DNA of 64,000 nt from CAZIQY01 sp964541605 (GTDB lineage Bacteria > Desulfobacterota > Syntrophia > Syntrophales > UBA2185). The stretch lies in contig CAZIQY010000005.1 of NCBI GenBank assembly GCA_964541605.1, positions 1-64,000 of the forward strand. The letters run 5' to 3'. The number at the start of each line of letters is the position of its first letter. Position 1 is the stretch's first letter. Position numbers and translations under genes: made by a program. Of this stretch, positions 26,224 to 34,098 are shown in pieces. The notes beneath the pieces are model-generated. The model was not told where the DNA came from and did no database searches. It saw only the letters and a program-made list of their open reading frames with translations.

Positions 26224-26442
26224 CTACTTTCTCACTTCGATTTTTTGTGCGCCCTTCATCGGATTTTCACGGGTATTGCTGACGGGCCCCGATTTCTGAC
26301 CCTTATTGTCCCGAACTTCAATTTCTTTTTGCGGCACTGCTTTTGGCGGCGCTTCCCTAGTCTCCGTTCCGGGGCTGAACAGCATGATGGGGATGGATAT
26401 AATGACGGCCATGCCGACCAGAAACCATAAAAATTTTTTCAT
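26224..26442 (-). CDS. Small membrane-anchored protein
   Basis: A 72-aa protein with one N-terminal hydrophobic helix (MKKFLWFLVGMAVIISIPIM) and a hydrophilic, Lys/Glu/Pro-rich tail outside the membrane. It overlaps the end of the phosphoesterase gene by 4 nt (ATGA), so it is probably a real gene co-translated with it. No family was recognised. The 186 bases between it and the glutaredoxin gene hold nothing gene-like. Confidence 0.5.
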   Translation of the reverse strand: MKKFLWFLVGMAVIISIPIMLFSPGTETREAPPKAVPQKEIEVRDNKGQKSGPVSNTRENPMKGAQKIEVRK

Positions 26443-27614
26443 GATGTCTTCCCTGCGGATTCCCGTATTGGTTTCTTCTTCTTGTGAATGAGGTCAATGA
26501 TCGTAATTTCGGGAGCGGCCAGAAAACGGATCGGCGGTCCCCATGTCCCCGTTCCCCGGTTCACATAGAGACGGGATTGCCCGGGCAGTTCGAAATAACC
26601 CGCATGGTTTGGGAAAAAGATCCGGGTAATCAGACTGAAAGGAAATATTTGTCCCTTGTGGGTATGTCCCGAAAGCTGCAGGTCGAACAGGCCTAAAGCA
26701 TCGGCGTTCACGGCCGGTTGATGTTTGAGGAGCAATGTAAAGCGATCCCTGTCGAACTTAGACAGCAGTTCTCTTTCCGAAATTTCCCTCGCCAGGCCGT
26801 AACTTCTTCCCGCGGGATCATCGACCCCCGCAATGTTGATCAGCCCTGCGGCCGTCTTGCCCTCGCCTCTCAGAACCGTGAAGCCACAGTCCTTCATGAA
26901 ATCGACGGATTCGTCAATGCCTGCATAGAATTCATGGTTTCCCGTAATGGCGAATTTCCCGTATCGGGGTTCTATGCTTTTTAACAGCTTCACGGGTTCA
27001 GCGAGGTTATTGATCTGACTATCCAGGAGATCGCCCGTTGACACAAGAATGTCCGGCGCCGCTTTATTTATCTCGTCGACGATCCTTTTCAGGCGCTTCT
27101 CTCCGACGATGATTCCGATATGGACGTCGGAAATCTGGACGATTCTGATCTTGCCGATAGTCTCCGGGATTTTAGCGGATTCAATGGAGATAACGTCTAT
27201 CCGCGGGTTCTTCGCTTCGACGTAACCGTACATGTTGACGCCCGCTGATACCAGGATAGCCATTATAAGGGTCAACAGCGGGGATGGATTCAGGTGGGCG
27301 AATCGGCCGGGGACGGCAATAGCCGCCGCATGAACCGTGAATCGATAGAGATCGAGCGCGAGTGACACAACAAAAAAAATGAAAAGCACGCCCATCCAGA
27401 TATATCCCGTGTAGGCGGTGAAACGGGCCGGGGCGTCCAGGCCATGCCGCTCCAGAATCCGCACGGCGATCGGAGCAAAAATCATGATCGCAAACAGAAT
27501 AATCAGGCCGACAGTACTTCCCGTACCCAGGGGGACGGCGCTCCGTATCTTCGCAAGGAGATAAAGATGCATGCCGCCGTAAATGAGTATAAATGTGATG
27601 AGAAAAAGGGCCAT
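26439..27614 (-). CDS. Membrane-anchored metallophosphoesterase
   Basis: A 391-aa protein with about four N-terminal membrane helices and a calcineurin-like phosphoesterase domain. The metal-binding motifs are clear: ISDVHIG, GDLLDS, GNHEFYAG, and HTHKGQ. It resembles YkuE/YaeI-type enzymes, thought to act on lipid or nucleotide phosphates near the membrane; the substrate here is unknown. It is the first gene of a short unit with the small membrane protein that overlaps its end. Confidence 0.85.
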   Translation of the reverse strand: MALFLITFILIYGGMHLYLLAKIRSAVPLGTGSTVGLIILFAIMIFAPIAVRILERHGLDAPARFTAYTGYIWMGVLFIFFVVSLALDLYRFTVHAAAIAVPGRFAHLNPSPLLTLIMAILVSAGVNMYGYVEAKNPRIDVISIESAKIPETIGKIRIVQISDVHIGIIVGEKRLKRIVDEINKAAPDILVSTGDLLDSQINNLAEPVKLLKSIEPRYGKFAITGNHEFYAGIDESVDFMKDCGFTVLRGEGKTAAGLINIAGVDDPAGRSYGLAREISERELLSKFDRDRFTLLLKHQPAVNADALGLFDLQLSGHTHKGQIFPFSLITRIFFPNHAGYFELPGQSRLYVNRGTGTWGPPIRFLAAPEITIIDLIHKKKKPIRESAGKTS

Positions 27615-27641
27615 TGCCGACTGCAGAAAGCGTCTCCTCTC

Positions 27642-28691
27642 TTATGGCGTCCGACGTTTCATGTCTCTTTGAGGGGGCCTGGTTCCGGGTCGCCGGTCGC
27701 CGGTCAGAGACTTCAATTGTTTACATGCCATTTGATTGCCCAGTTTACAGGCTTTCTGAAAGCTTGTCCTGGCGTTTTCCTTGTTGCCGGTTTCCTTGAA
27801 AGCGTATCCCAGCGATGCATATATCCTGGCAAGGGCGAATCTTGGTGCGTTTGGCTTTAGTTCGATGGCCCGCTGAAGGTCTGCTATCGCTTTTTCGTGC
27901 TCGCCGTTCCGGCTATAGGTAATGCCGCGCCCGGTATAGGCTCTCGGATCATCAGGTTTCATTGCAATGATTTTGTTGAAGTCTGCGACGGCAAGATTAT
28001 ATTGTTGCTTTTTGGTAAACAACAGGGCTCTCTGTCCGTATGCCTTCAACATCTGCGGGTCTTCCGCTATGGACTGCGAAAAGGCCTCGATGGCATCGTC
28101 TGTCCTGTTATCAAGGGCGTACTGCATTCCTTTTTCAAACCATTGATTGACCTCAAAGGTTTTTTCCTGCTTCGTGATCTTTGCGACAATCTGCTTCCTG
28201 TCTGTTTCGTCCTTTGAGGAAGCGAGCTTTGTTTTCAGGTTTTCGATTTCCTGCTGGCTCTTTTCATAGGCATCCTTCATTCTGGCATAATCGTCGGCAA
28301 GGCCCTGCTCCCTGATCTTCTCCGCCATGACTTCCACCCTGTCGGGATGAACGACCGCCTTTATCTTTACCCAAAATTTTATGGCATCTCCCGTCATAGA
28401 CCGTTTCTTGTCCAGAACGGTCACTTCCATAATGCCGGATGCAAGGACCTGAACCTCGTCTTCCTCAATCTGGAAGTTTTTCATTCTGGAATAGCTTTTG
28501 ACGTAAGTCCCCGCCTGTTCGACGGCGAATCTCTTCGCCTGTTCAACAGCCTTGCTTTCCGCAATGACGGGTGTTTCCCCGTCGCCCATGTTGTAGATTC
28601 CCTCTGATACGATTTCCGTCGTTTCGGAAAAACCCGAAACCGGAATAATGAGTATCAGAAACATCATTGCCGCCATCAGCATGCTTTTCAT
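27642..28691 (-). CDS. Exported TPR-repeat protein
   Basis: About 349 residues with a signal peptide (MKSMLMAAMMFLILIIPVSG). A central domain carries ESKAVEQAKRFAVEQAGTYVKSYS, as in LPP20/CsgG-associated proteins, followed by a coiled region and three or more TPR repeats (YALDNRTDDAIEAFSQSI, LAVADFNKIIAMKPDDPRAY, KAIADLQRAIELKPNAP). It is a periplasmic scaffold of unknown partner. The ATG at 28691 is preferred over 28697 because AAGGA is then 9 nt upstream. A convergent or adjacent partner is not evident. Confidence 0.7.
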   Translation of the reverse strand: MKSMLMAAMMFLILIIPVSGFSETTEIVSEGIYNMGDGETPVIAESKAVEQAKRFAVEQAGTYVKSYSRMKNFQIEEDEVQVLASGIMEVTVLDKKRSMTGDAIKFWVKIKAVVHPDRVEVMAEKIREQGLADDYARMKDAYEKSQQEIENLKTKLASSKDETDRKQIVAKITKQEKTFEVNQWFEKGMQYALDNRTDDAIEAFSQSIAEDPQMLKAYGQRALLFTKKQQYNLAVADFNKIIAMKPDDPRAYTGRGITYSRNGEHEKAIADLQRAIELKPNAPRFALARIYASLGYAFKETGNKENARTSFQKACKLGNQMACKQLKSLTGDRRPGTRPPQRDMKRRTP

Positions 28692-28927
28692 AGTCATGAT
28701 TCCTTTGTTGTCAGGATCTTGTTTCTGATGTCCGTTTATAAGTAACCTGAAACGCTTCCGGCACGCCCAACTCTTTAAACGGGGGAACGTAATGTTCCGG
28801 CAGATAATGAAATCCCCGGAGTTGACTTTGTTGCGTGATCACTGTAAGTATTACAGAAAATAGGGTCAGGTGTGTGAAAAGTCAAGCATGAAATGGGGAG
28901 CGAAAACGATTTTGAGGAGGTATTGAA

Positions 28928-29725
28928 ATGGATTGGGGAATGAAAAACCGTATGTCACAGTTGATTCAGCCGGACGGCCGCTGTTTTTTCCTGCCCATCG
29001 ACCATGGCTATTTTCAGGGGCCGACGTCCTGTCTGGAGAAACCGGGGGAAACCATCAAACCCCTTCTTCCCTATTGTGACGCCATTTTTGTGACCAGAGG
29101 GGTGTTGCGTTCCGCCGTGGATCCGCAAAACACCAAGCCCATCATTCTCAGGGTGTCAGGCGGCGCCAGCGTGATCGGCAAGGACCTCGCCAATGAGCGT
29201 ATCACCACATCTATTGAGGAGATAATCCGTCTTAATGCCAGTGCTGTAGGGATATCCATTTTTGTGGGCAGTGACTACGAACAGGAGTCTCTGACAAATC
29301 TCTCGGACCTGGTCAATCAATGCGAGGATTATGGAATTCCGGTCATGGCGGTCACGGCGGTTGGCAAGGAACTGGAAAAACGTGATGCCAGATACCTGGG
29401 GCTCTCCTGCCGCATTGCCGCCGAACTGGGAGCACGGGTCGTCAAGACATACTGGTGTCAGGACTTCGACAGGGTTGTTTGCGGCTGCCCCGTACCGGTG
29501 GTCATGGCGGGCGGACCGAAGTGCGAGACGGAACTTGAGGTCATGGAATTTGTCTATGACGGGATACAAAGGGGCGCCATCGGTGTCAATCTTGGCAGAA
29601 ATATCTGGCAGAATCCGCATCCCGTTGCCATGATCAGGGCGTTGCGTGCGGTCATTCATGAAAATTATACGGCAAAGGACGCCTATGACCTCTTCAACAG
29701 TCTGAAAAATAAAACAGCAGGGTAG
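28928..29725 (+). CDS. DhnA-type class I aldolase, LsrF-like
   Basis: A 265-aa TIM-barrel aldolase: FLPIDHGYFQGP near the N-terminus, VVKTYWCQDF holding the Schiff-base Lys, and VVMAGGPKCETELEVMEFV, as in LsrF and other DhnA-type aldolases. The family includes fructose-bisphosphate aldolase class I, LsrF thiolase and ADH-synthase of aromatic amino acid biosynthesis; the substrate is not decided by sequence. GAGGAGGT precedes the ATG strongly. The alcohol dehydrogenase gene starts 6 nt downstream, so a sugar-derivative pathway step is likely. Confidence 0.82.
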   Translation: MDWGMKNRMSQLIQPDGRCFFLPIDHGYFQGPTSCLEKPGETIKPLLPYCDAIFVTRGVLRSAVDPQNTKPIILRVSGGASVIGKDLANERITTSIEEIIRLNASAVGISIFVGSDYEQESLTNLSDLVNQCEDYGIPVMAVTAVGKELEKRDARYLGLSCRIAAELGARVVKTYWCQDFDRVVCGCPVPVVMAGGPKCETELEVMEFVYDGIQRGAIGVNLGRNIWQNPHPVAMIRALRAVIHENYTAKDAYDLFNSLKNKTAG

Positions 29726-29731
29726 AAAACC

Positions 29732-30763
29732 ATGCGCGTAGCCATGTACTACAATAACAGGGATGTCCGACTGGAGGAGATGCCGAAACCAAGGATCGGT
29801 CCGGGCGAAATTCTCGTCAGGGTGATGGCAAGCGGCATCTGCGGAAGCGATGTCATGGAATGGTATCGCATCAGAAAGGCCCCTCTGGTTCTCGGACATG
29901 AGATTGCGGGAGAAATTGCCGATGTGGGAGAGGGTGTGACGCGATACCGCGTCGGCGACAGGGTCTTCGTTTCCCATCACATTCCCTGTAACACGTGCCA
30001 CTACTGTCTGAGGGGTTATCATACGGCCTGCGAGACATTGCATACGACGAATTACGATCCCGGCGGTTTTGCCGAATATGTCCGGATACCGCGGCTCAAC
30101 GTGGACAGGGGGGTCTTCCTGTTGCCGGAAGAGCTTTCCTTTGAAGACGGCGTCTTTATCGAACCCCTCGCCTGCGTCGTTCGCGGACAACGGGTGGTGA
30201 ATCTTCAACCCGGTCAATCCGTTCTCATTCTCGGCAGCGGTATTTCCGGATTGCTCCATCTGCTTCTGGCTCGAAGCCTCGGGGCAGGACGGATCATTGC
30301 CACGGATGTCAGTGAATACCGGATGCAAATGGCGAGGCAATTGGGCGCGGATGCGGTAATCCATGCCAGCGAAGACATTCCCGATCGTATGCGGCAGGTC
30401 AATGATGGAAAACTTGCCGATCTTGTCATTGTCTGTGCCGGGGCGCCGGCGGCGTTTGGCCAGGCTATGAAATCCGTGGATCGCGGCGGCACGGTTCTGT
30501 GTTTTGCCACGACGGAGCCGGGCGTTGATCTGGCCGTTCCGATCAATGAATTCTGGCGTAATGAAATCAAGCTGATGCCGTCATACGGAAACAGTCCGCT
30601 GGATGCCGTAACGGCCATAGAACTGATTCGATCCCGCCGTGTACCCGTGGAAAAAATGGTTACACACCGCTTGCCTCTGAGTGAGACAGGTTTCGGGTTT
30701 CAGCTTGTTGCAGAAGGCGGGGAATCCATGAAGGTAATCATCAAACCTCATGAAGGTGTTTGA
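29732..30763 (+). CDS. Zinc-dependent medium-chain alcohol dehydrogenase
   Basis: A 343-aa MDR enzyme. GICGSDVMEW contains the catalytic Cys, GHEIAGEIADVGEG the catalytic His-Glu pair, and CNTCHYCLRGYHTAC the structural-zinc Cys set. The nucleotide-binding fold is SVLILGSGISGLLHLLLA. It resembles L-threonine or sorbitol dehydrogenases, but the alcohol is unknown. It begins 6 nt after the aldolase gene and probably works in the same pathway. It ends 11 nt before a convergent flavodoxin gene. Confidence 0.85.
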   Translation: MRVAMYYNNRDVRLEEMPKPRIGPGEILVRVMASGICGSDVMEWYRIRKAPLVLGHEIAGEIADVGEGVTRYRVGDRVFVSHHIPCNTCHYCLRGYHTACETLHTTNYDPGGFAEYVRIPRLNVDRGVFLLPEELSFEDGVFIEPLACVVRGQRVVNLQPGQSVLILGSGISGLLHLLLARSLGAGRIIATDVSEYRMQMARQLGADAVIHASEDIPDRMRQVNDGKLADLVIVCAGAPAAFGQAMKSVDRGGTVLCFATTEPGVDLAVPINEFWRNEIKLMPSYGNSPLDAVTAIELIRSRRVPVEKMVTHRLPLSETGFGFQLVAEGGESMKVIIKPHEGV

Positions 30764-30774
30764 ATTCTTCCCTG

Positions 30775-31230
30775 TCAGTAGATGCCGAGCTGACAGCCGG
30801 CTGCCAGGGTGCTTCCCAGTTCACGGCATTTTTCAAGGTCCGCTTCTGTCGGATTTCCCCGGGAGATGACGGGGTGACATACGATTTTAAACTTGTAGCC
30901 CTGGGCAATCCGTTCGATCGCTCTCAGGGCGCCGGTGCCGTCATTGCCGGCGCTGATAAAGATAACGCAAGGTTTTCTGAAAACTTTATCTTGGGCGGGA
31001 TAAAACGTCCTGTCAAAGAAATCCTTGATCATGCCGGACATATAGCCGAAGTTTTCCGGCGTACCGATCGCCAGTCCGTCGGATCCTAAAAGATCTTCGA
31101 CAGTGGCATCCCGTGCTCTTTTCAGAACGACGTCCGTCTTTTCGATGTTCCCTGCGCCATCGGCGACAGCCAAGGCCATCTTTTCCGTGTTTCCGGTCTG
31201 GGAATGATAGATGATAAGGATTCTGGACAT
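30775..31230 (-). CDS. Flavodoxin-fold protein (FMN-binding)
   Basis: A 151-aa protein with the FMN phosphate-binding start LIIYHSQTGNTEKMA and LAIGTPENFGYMSGMIKDFFDR, typical of flavodoxin or NADPH-dependent FMN reductase-like proteins (WrbA/MdaB relatives). It could carry single electrons in place of ferredoxin. It is transcribed away from the FmdB-type gene; the divergent gap has a strong plus-strand promoter. Confidence 0.85.
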   Translation of the reverse strand: MSRILIIYHSQTGNTEKMALAVADGAGNIEKTDVVLKRARDATVEDLLGSDGLAIGTPENFGYMSGMIKDFFDRTFYPAQDKVFRKPCVIFISAGNDGTGALRAIERIAQGYKFKIVCHPVISRGNPTEADLEKCRELGSTLAAGCQLGIY

Positions 31231-31261
31231 AACGTCTTTGTAAATATTTTATTCGTACTAC

Positions 31262-31289
31262 TTGACAATATATTCCATTCTATTAGAAT
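31262..31289 (+). promoter_or_regulatory. Sigma-70 promoter of the FmdB-type gene
   Basis: TTGACA (31262-31267, 6/6), a 16-bp spacer, then TAGAAT (31284-31289, 5/6). It points at the small zinc-ribbon gene at 31333 and precedes its GGAGGGA ribosome site. It is one of the strongest promoter matches in the window. Confidence 0.65.
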
Positions 31290-31332
31290 TATAAACAAAA
31301 GACAATACATCAATTAAAATGGAGGGAGAGAT

Positions 31333-31497
31333 ATGCCGACATATGAATATCGTTGTGATGGATGCAAGCATAAGTTTTCAGTAATACAGAGTCTCCGTGA
31401 ACATGAGAAGACCAAGGTGACTTGCCCGAAATGTAAAAGCAGAAAGGTTAAGCAACAAATCTCGATCTTTACGGCGAAGACCAGCAGAAAAAGTTAA
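31333..31497 (+). CDS. FmdB-type zinc ribbon protein, 54 aa
   Basis: A 54-aa protein starting MPTYEYRCDGCKHKF with a second CPKCKSRK, the zinc ribbon of FmdB-family regulatory proteins. Too short for a typical ORF scan, but it has a clear promoter (31262-31289), an AGGAGG-type site (GGAGGGAGAG just upstream) and a Lys-rich C-tail that could bind nucleic acid. The family is linked to formamidase and other operons without a settled function. Confidence 0.8.
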   Translation: MPTYEYRCDGCKHKFSVIQSLREHEKTKVTCPKCKSRKVKQQISIFTAKTSRKS

Positions 31498-31616
31498 GGA
31501 ATCAAAGCGGTCAGAGGATGTGGCAAACTGTTCTGACGGGGCTTGCTTCCTGCGGGCAGTGCTTCGTGTGTTCAGATCCTGCATTCTAACAGTTCGTTTG
31601 TATGGGGGAAGAGGTA

Positions 31617-32060
31617 ATGATGGGGAAAATTTCTGTTTTTTTATCCTGTATCGGCATGCTCATATTGTTCGGTCATAGTGATTGTGCCGCGTTCAGATGC
31701 GGTGATGGATTTGTCAGCGAAGGCGCCTCAAAAACCAAGGTGATTCTGGAATGCGGTCAACCCACTTCGAAAGAAAAGGTCGGTGTCAAAAAGGAAACAA
31801 GTGAAGCAACCACAAAGGGGAAAAAAGGCGATAAAAAAGCAAAGCGACAGAAAAAAGATAAGAAGTACAGCAAGGACAGTCGTCCCGCTGTTCGGGGAGA
31901 ATATGACAAGGTGTCAAAAAAACGGATTGAAAAATGGTATTACAACTGCGGCGATAATGACTTCATCTACGTTCTTACTTTCGAGGGTGGTGTATTAAAG
32001 AAAGAAGAGACGGAGGGCTACGGCAAGGGAAAGTCTGATTGTAAGGGCAAAGGTCATTAG
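31617..32060 (+). CDS. Exported DUF2845-type protein
   Basis: A 147-aa protein with a signal segment (MMGKISVFLSCIGMLILF) and an early FRCGDGFVSEGASKTKVILECGQPTSKE, the DUF2845 pattern with two conserved Cys. A Lys-rich insert (about residues 60-90) and a C-terminal KWYYNCGDNDFIYVLTFEGG follow. Two ATGs (31617, 31620) could start it; the GAGG just upstream supports this region rather than the ATG at 31602. Its function is not known. Confidence 0.65.
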   Translation: MMGKISVFLSCIGMLILFGHSDCAAFRCGDGFVSEGASKTKVILECGQPTSKEKVGVKKETSEATTKGKKGDKKAKRQKKDKKYSKDSRPAVRGEYDKVSKKRIEKWYYNCGDNDFIYVLTFEGGVLKKEETEGYGKGKSDCKGKGH

Positions 32061-32225
32061 TATAGGAAAGCCCCCGCCCCTGCGGTTGGAAAACGTCACC
32101 AGGGAATCATCATAGGGAATAATTCCCCAAAGGGAGGGGAATACTTCCTCAGAAAAGGCGGATATTTTTGCCCTGTCTCCGCGATAACTTATTATTATTA
32201 CATGAGATTTTAATTTTCATTGTCC

Positions 32226-32241
32226 TGGTATAGTCCTTGCT
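32226..32241 (+). promoter_or_regulatory. Possible sigma-54 promoter of the Lys-rich protein
   Basis: TGG (32226-32228) and TTGCT (32237-32241) are separated by 8 bases. This gives GG and GC dinucleotides spaced by 10 bases, the fixed pattern of sigma-54 (RpoN) promoters. The start would lie near 32252, just before the AAGGAGGTGAT ribosome site and the ATG at 32278. No enhancer-binding site was identified. A weak sigma-70 option (TTGTCC with AATTAT) overlaps it. Confidence 0.4.
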
Positions 32242-32277
32242 AAATTATAGGAAAACTGATCGGAAGGAGGTGATACA

Positions 32278-32502
32278 ATGAAAAAGCTGATGTCAATTAT
32301 CGTTTCTATCCTTTTTGCACTTTCGCTGACAGGCCTCTGCTTCGCTCAGGCTCCGGCCCCCAAGGCTGCTGAACCCGAGAAGAAGGCAGAAGAGAAGAAG
32401 GCGCCAGAGAAGAAGAAGAAAGCAAAGAAGGCAAAGAAGGCAAAGAAAGAGAAGGCAGAGAAGAAGGCTGAGGAACCAGCGAAGGCTCCCGAAAAGAAAT
32501 AA
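32278..32502 (+). CDS. Small exported Lys/Glu/Ala-rich protein
   Basis: A 74-aa protein with a signal peptide (MKKLMSIIVSILFALSLTGL, likely cut after CFAQA) and a mature part composed of Lys, Glu, Ala and Pro in short repeats (KKAKKAKKAKKEKAEKK). This is a highly charged, unfolded-looking tail that may bind the cell wall, DNA or polyanions. The ribosome site AAGGAGGTGAT is a near-perfect anti-SD match. A strong terminator follows. Confidence 0.65.
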   Translation: MKKLMSIIVSILFALSLTGLCFAQAPAPKAAEPEKKAEEKKAPEKKKKAKKAKKAKKEKAEKKAEEPAKAPEKK

Positions 32503-32538
32503 GTGGCTTACTCTTTGTCCGCGTAAAAGAAATTATGT

Positions 32539-32571
32539 AAAAGGGGCTCCGAGATATCGGGAGCCCCTTTT
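32539..32571. terminator. Bidirectional rho-independent terminator
   Basis: The 12-bp stem AAAAGGGGCTCC (32539-32550) pairs with GGAGCCCCTTTT (32560-32571) around a 9-nt loop. It has A and T runs on both sides, so it should stop transcription of the Lys-rich protein gene and of the first 2-oxoacid oxidoreductase operon, whose stop codon is at 32575-32577. Confidence 0.85.
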
Positions 32572-32574
32572 AAT

Positions 32575-33165
32575 TTATACAATATCGTCATCGTCCCCGA
32601 CGAACTGTGGCAGCGCGTATAAATCCAGTTCTTTTGCCGCTTCAATGCCGGCCCGTAGCGCCTTCAGGTTGAGCTCCTGTGTGCCTTCGGGAACCCGACC
32701 CATCAGTGCCGATTCCAGACCTTCCATAGATACCGCCTTGCATAGATAACCGAAAGCTCCCAGGGCCACCATGTTGGATGCCATCTCTCTGCCGATTATC
32801 TGTCGTGCGATCTGGGTGAAAGGAATAGCGGCCACTCTGCCTGTCGGCACCTCCCTCACCAGGGTATTGTCGACAACCAGCAAGCCTGCGGGTTTCAGGT
32901 CCAGAAAATAAGTGTCGCATGATGCCTGGTTCATGGCCAGAAGAAGAGATGGCCTTGAAGCTTTTGGATAATCAATTTCCATGCTGCTGATGACAACATC
33001 CGCCTTGCATGTTCCTCCCCTGGCTTCCGGTCCGTAACTCTGGGTCTGACATACATGTTTTCCGTCATAAACTCCGGCCGCTTCAGCCAGAACGATAGCG
33101 GCCATGATAATCCCCTGGCCGCCTGATCCACAGAACCGAATTTCCTGACGATATTCCTTTTCCAT
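32575..33165 (-). CDS. korC: 2-oxoacid:ferredoxin oxidoreductase, gamma subunit (first operon)
   Basis: A 196-aa subunit starting EYRQEIRFCGSGGQGIIMAA, with YGPEARGGTCKADVVIS and an end typical of the pyruvate or 2-oxoglutarate oxidoreductase gamma chains. It is the last gene of a minus-strand operon in the order delta, alpha, beta, gamma. A 72-nt gap lies before it; AAGGATAGAGG supports the ATG. The complex splits a 2-oxoacid and CoA into acyl-CoA, CO2 and reduced ferredoxin. 2-oxoglutarate or branched-chain acid is more likely than pyruvate from the split order, but it is not certain. Confidence 0.82.
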   Translation of the reverse strand: MEKEYRQEIRFCGSGGQGIIMAAIVLAEAAGVYDGKHVCQTQSYGPEARGGTCKADVVISSMEIDYPKASRPSLLLAMNQASCDTYFLDLKPAGLLVVDNTLVREVPTGRVAAIPFTQIARQIIGREMASNMVALGAFGYLCKAVSMEGLESALMGRVPEGTQELNLKALRAGIEAAKELDLYALPQFVGDDDDIV

Positions 33166-33237
33166 CCTCTATCCTTTTTCCCCTGCCTTTTGACGGTTTG
33201 GTAAATTGAAGATTTCATTTCGACCATGACATAAATA

Positions 33238-34098
33238 TCATAATCGCGGTTGTGGTTTTATGCCTTTGCACATTTGTTGATATTTTTCCAGGTAAGACGG
33301 TTTATCGAGATCCGTCAGTACACCGATGCTGAACCTCCCTTTCAGGTCTTCGGGCGGCAATTTTGTAAACTTTTCAGAAGGGACGGCGGACTCTTTTAAC
33401 CATTTCATCATCTTTACCGGGCTTCCCATCATGTTTCGTCGTCCGAATTGAACGTGGCAGTTTGAGAGAACTTCAATGACGCTGAATCCCTTTTTTAATA
33501 TGGCCTTACCGATCATCTGGTCGAGAAGCTGCGTATGATAGACCGTGCCGCGTCCGACAAACGACGCCCCGGCAACCGCACCCAGTTCTGCAATATTGAA
33601 CGCATTTTCAATCTGCCCGTATGGCGTGGTCGCTGTGATACATCCGGGCGGTGTTGTCGGCGAATGCTGTCCCCCTGTCATGCCGTAAACCAAATTATTG
33701 ATGATGATAGCCGTCAGGTCCATATTTCGCCGGGCGGAATGAATAAAATGGTTGCCGCCGATGGCTGTGGCATCCCCATCGCCCATGATCACAATGACGT
33801 GAAGCGACGGTTTTGCCAGTTTAATTCCTGTCGCAAACGTCAGGGCCCGTCCGTGGGTCGTATGCAGGGTGTTGAAGTCTGCATATACGGTCATACGCCC
33901 TGAACATCCTATGCCGGAAACCAATACCACATCATCCTTTTTCAACCCGGACCGGTCAATGGCTCGAATCAGAGCGCCCAGTACGATTCCATTGCCACAA
34001 CCGGGGCACCATATGTGGGGAAATTTCTTGTCATGACGCAGATATTTATGGATCAATCTGGTGATTTCTTCAGCCATTTCTTCTTTTCTCGCGTTCAC
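33238..34098 (-). CDS. korB: 2-oxoacid:ferredoxin oxidoreductase, beta subunit (first operon)
   Basis: A 286-aa TPP-binding subunit: HIWCPGCGNGIVLG, GIGCSGRM, and the TPP motif GDGDATAIGGNHFIH followed by MTGGQHSPTTPPG, all standard for the beta chain. It would hold thiamin diphosphate and a [4Fe-4S] cluster. It overlaps the alpha gene by 4 nt (ATGA), so they are translated together. The gamma gene follows 72 nt later. Confidence 0.88.
   Translation of the reverse strand: MNARKEEMAEEITRLIHKYLRHDKKFPHIWCPGCGNGIVLGALIRAIDRSGLKKDDVVLVSGIGCSGRMTVYADFNTLHTTHGRALTFATGIKLAKPSLHVIVIMGDGDATAIGGNHFIHSARRNMDLTAIIINNLVYGMTGGQHSPTTPPGCITATTPYGQIENAFNIAELGAVAGASFVGRGTVYHTQLLDQMIGKAILKKGFSVIEVLSNCHVQFGRRNMMGSPVKMMKWLKESAVPSEKFTKLPPEDLKGRFSIGVLTDLDKPSYLEKYQQMCKGIKPQPRL

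Noticed and set aside
29156..30364. 402-codon minus-strand frame across the aldolase and alcohol dehydrogenase genes
   Set aside because: It spans two well-recognised plus-strand genes and has no sensible domain.
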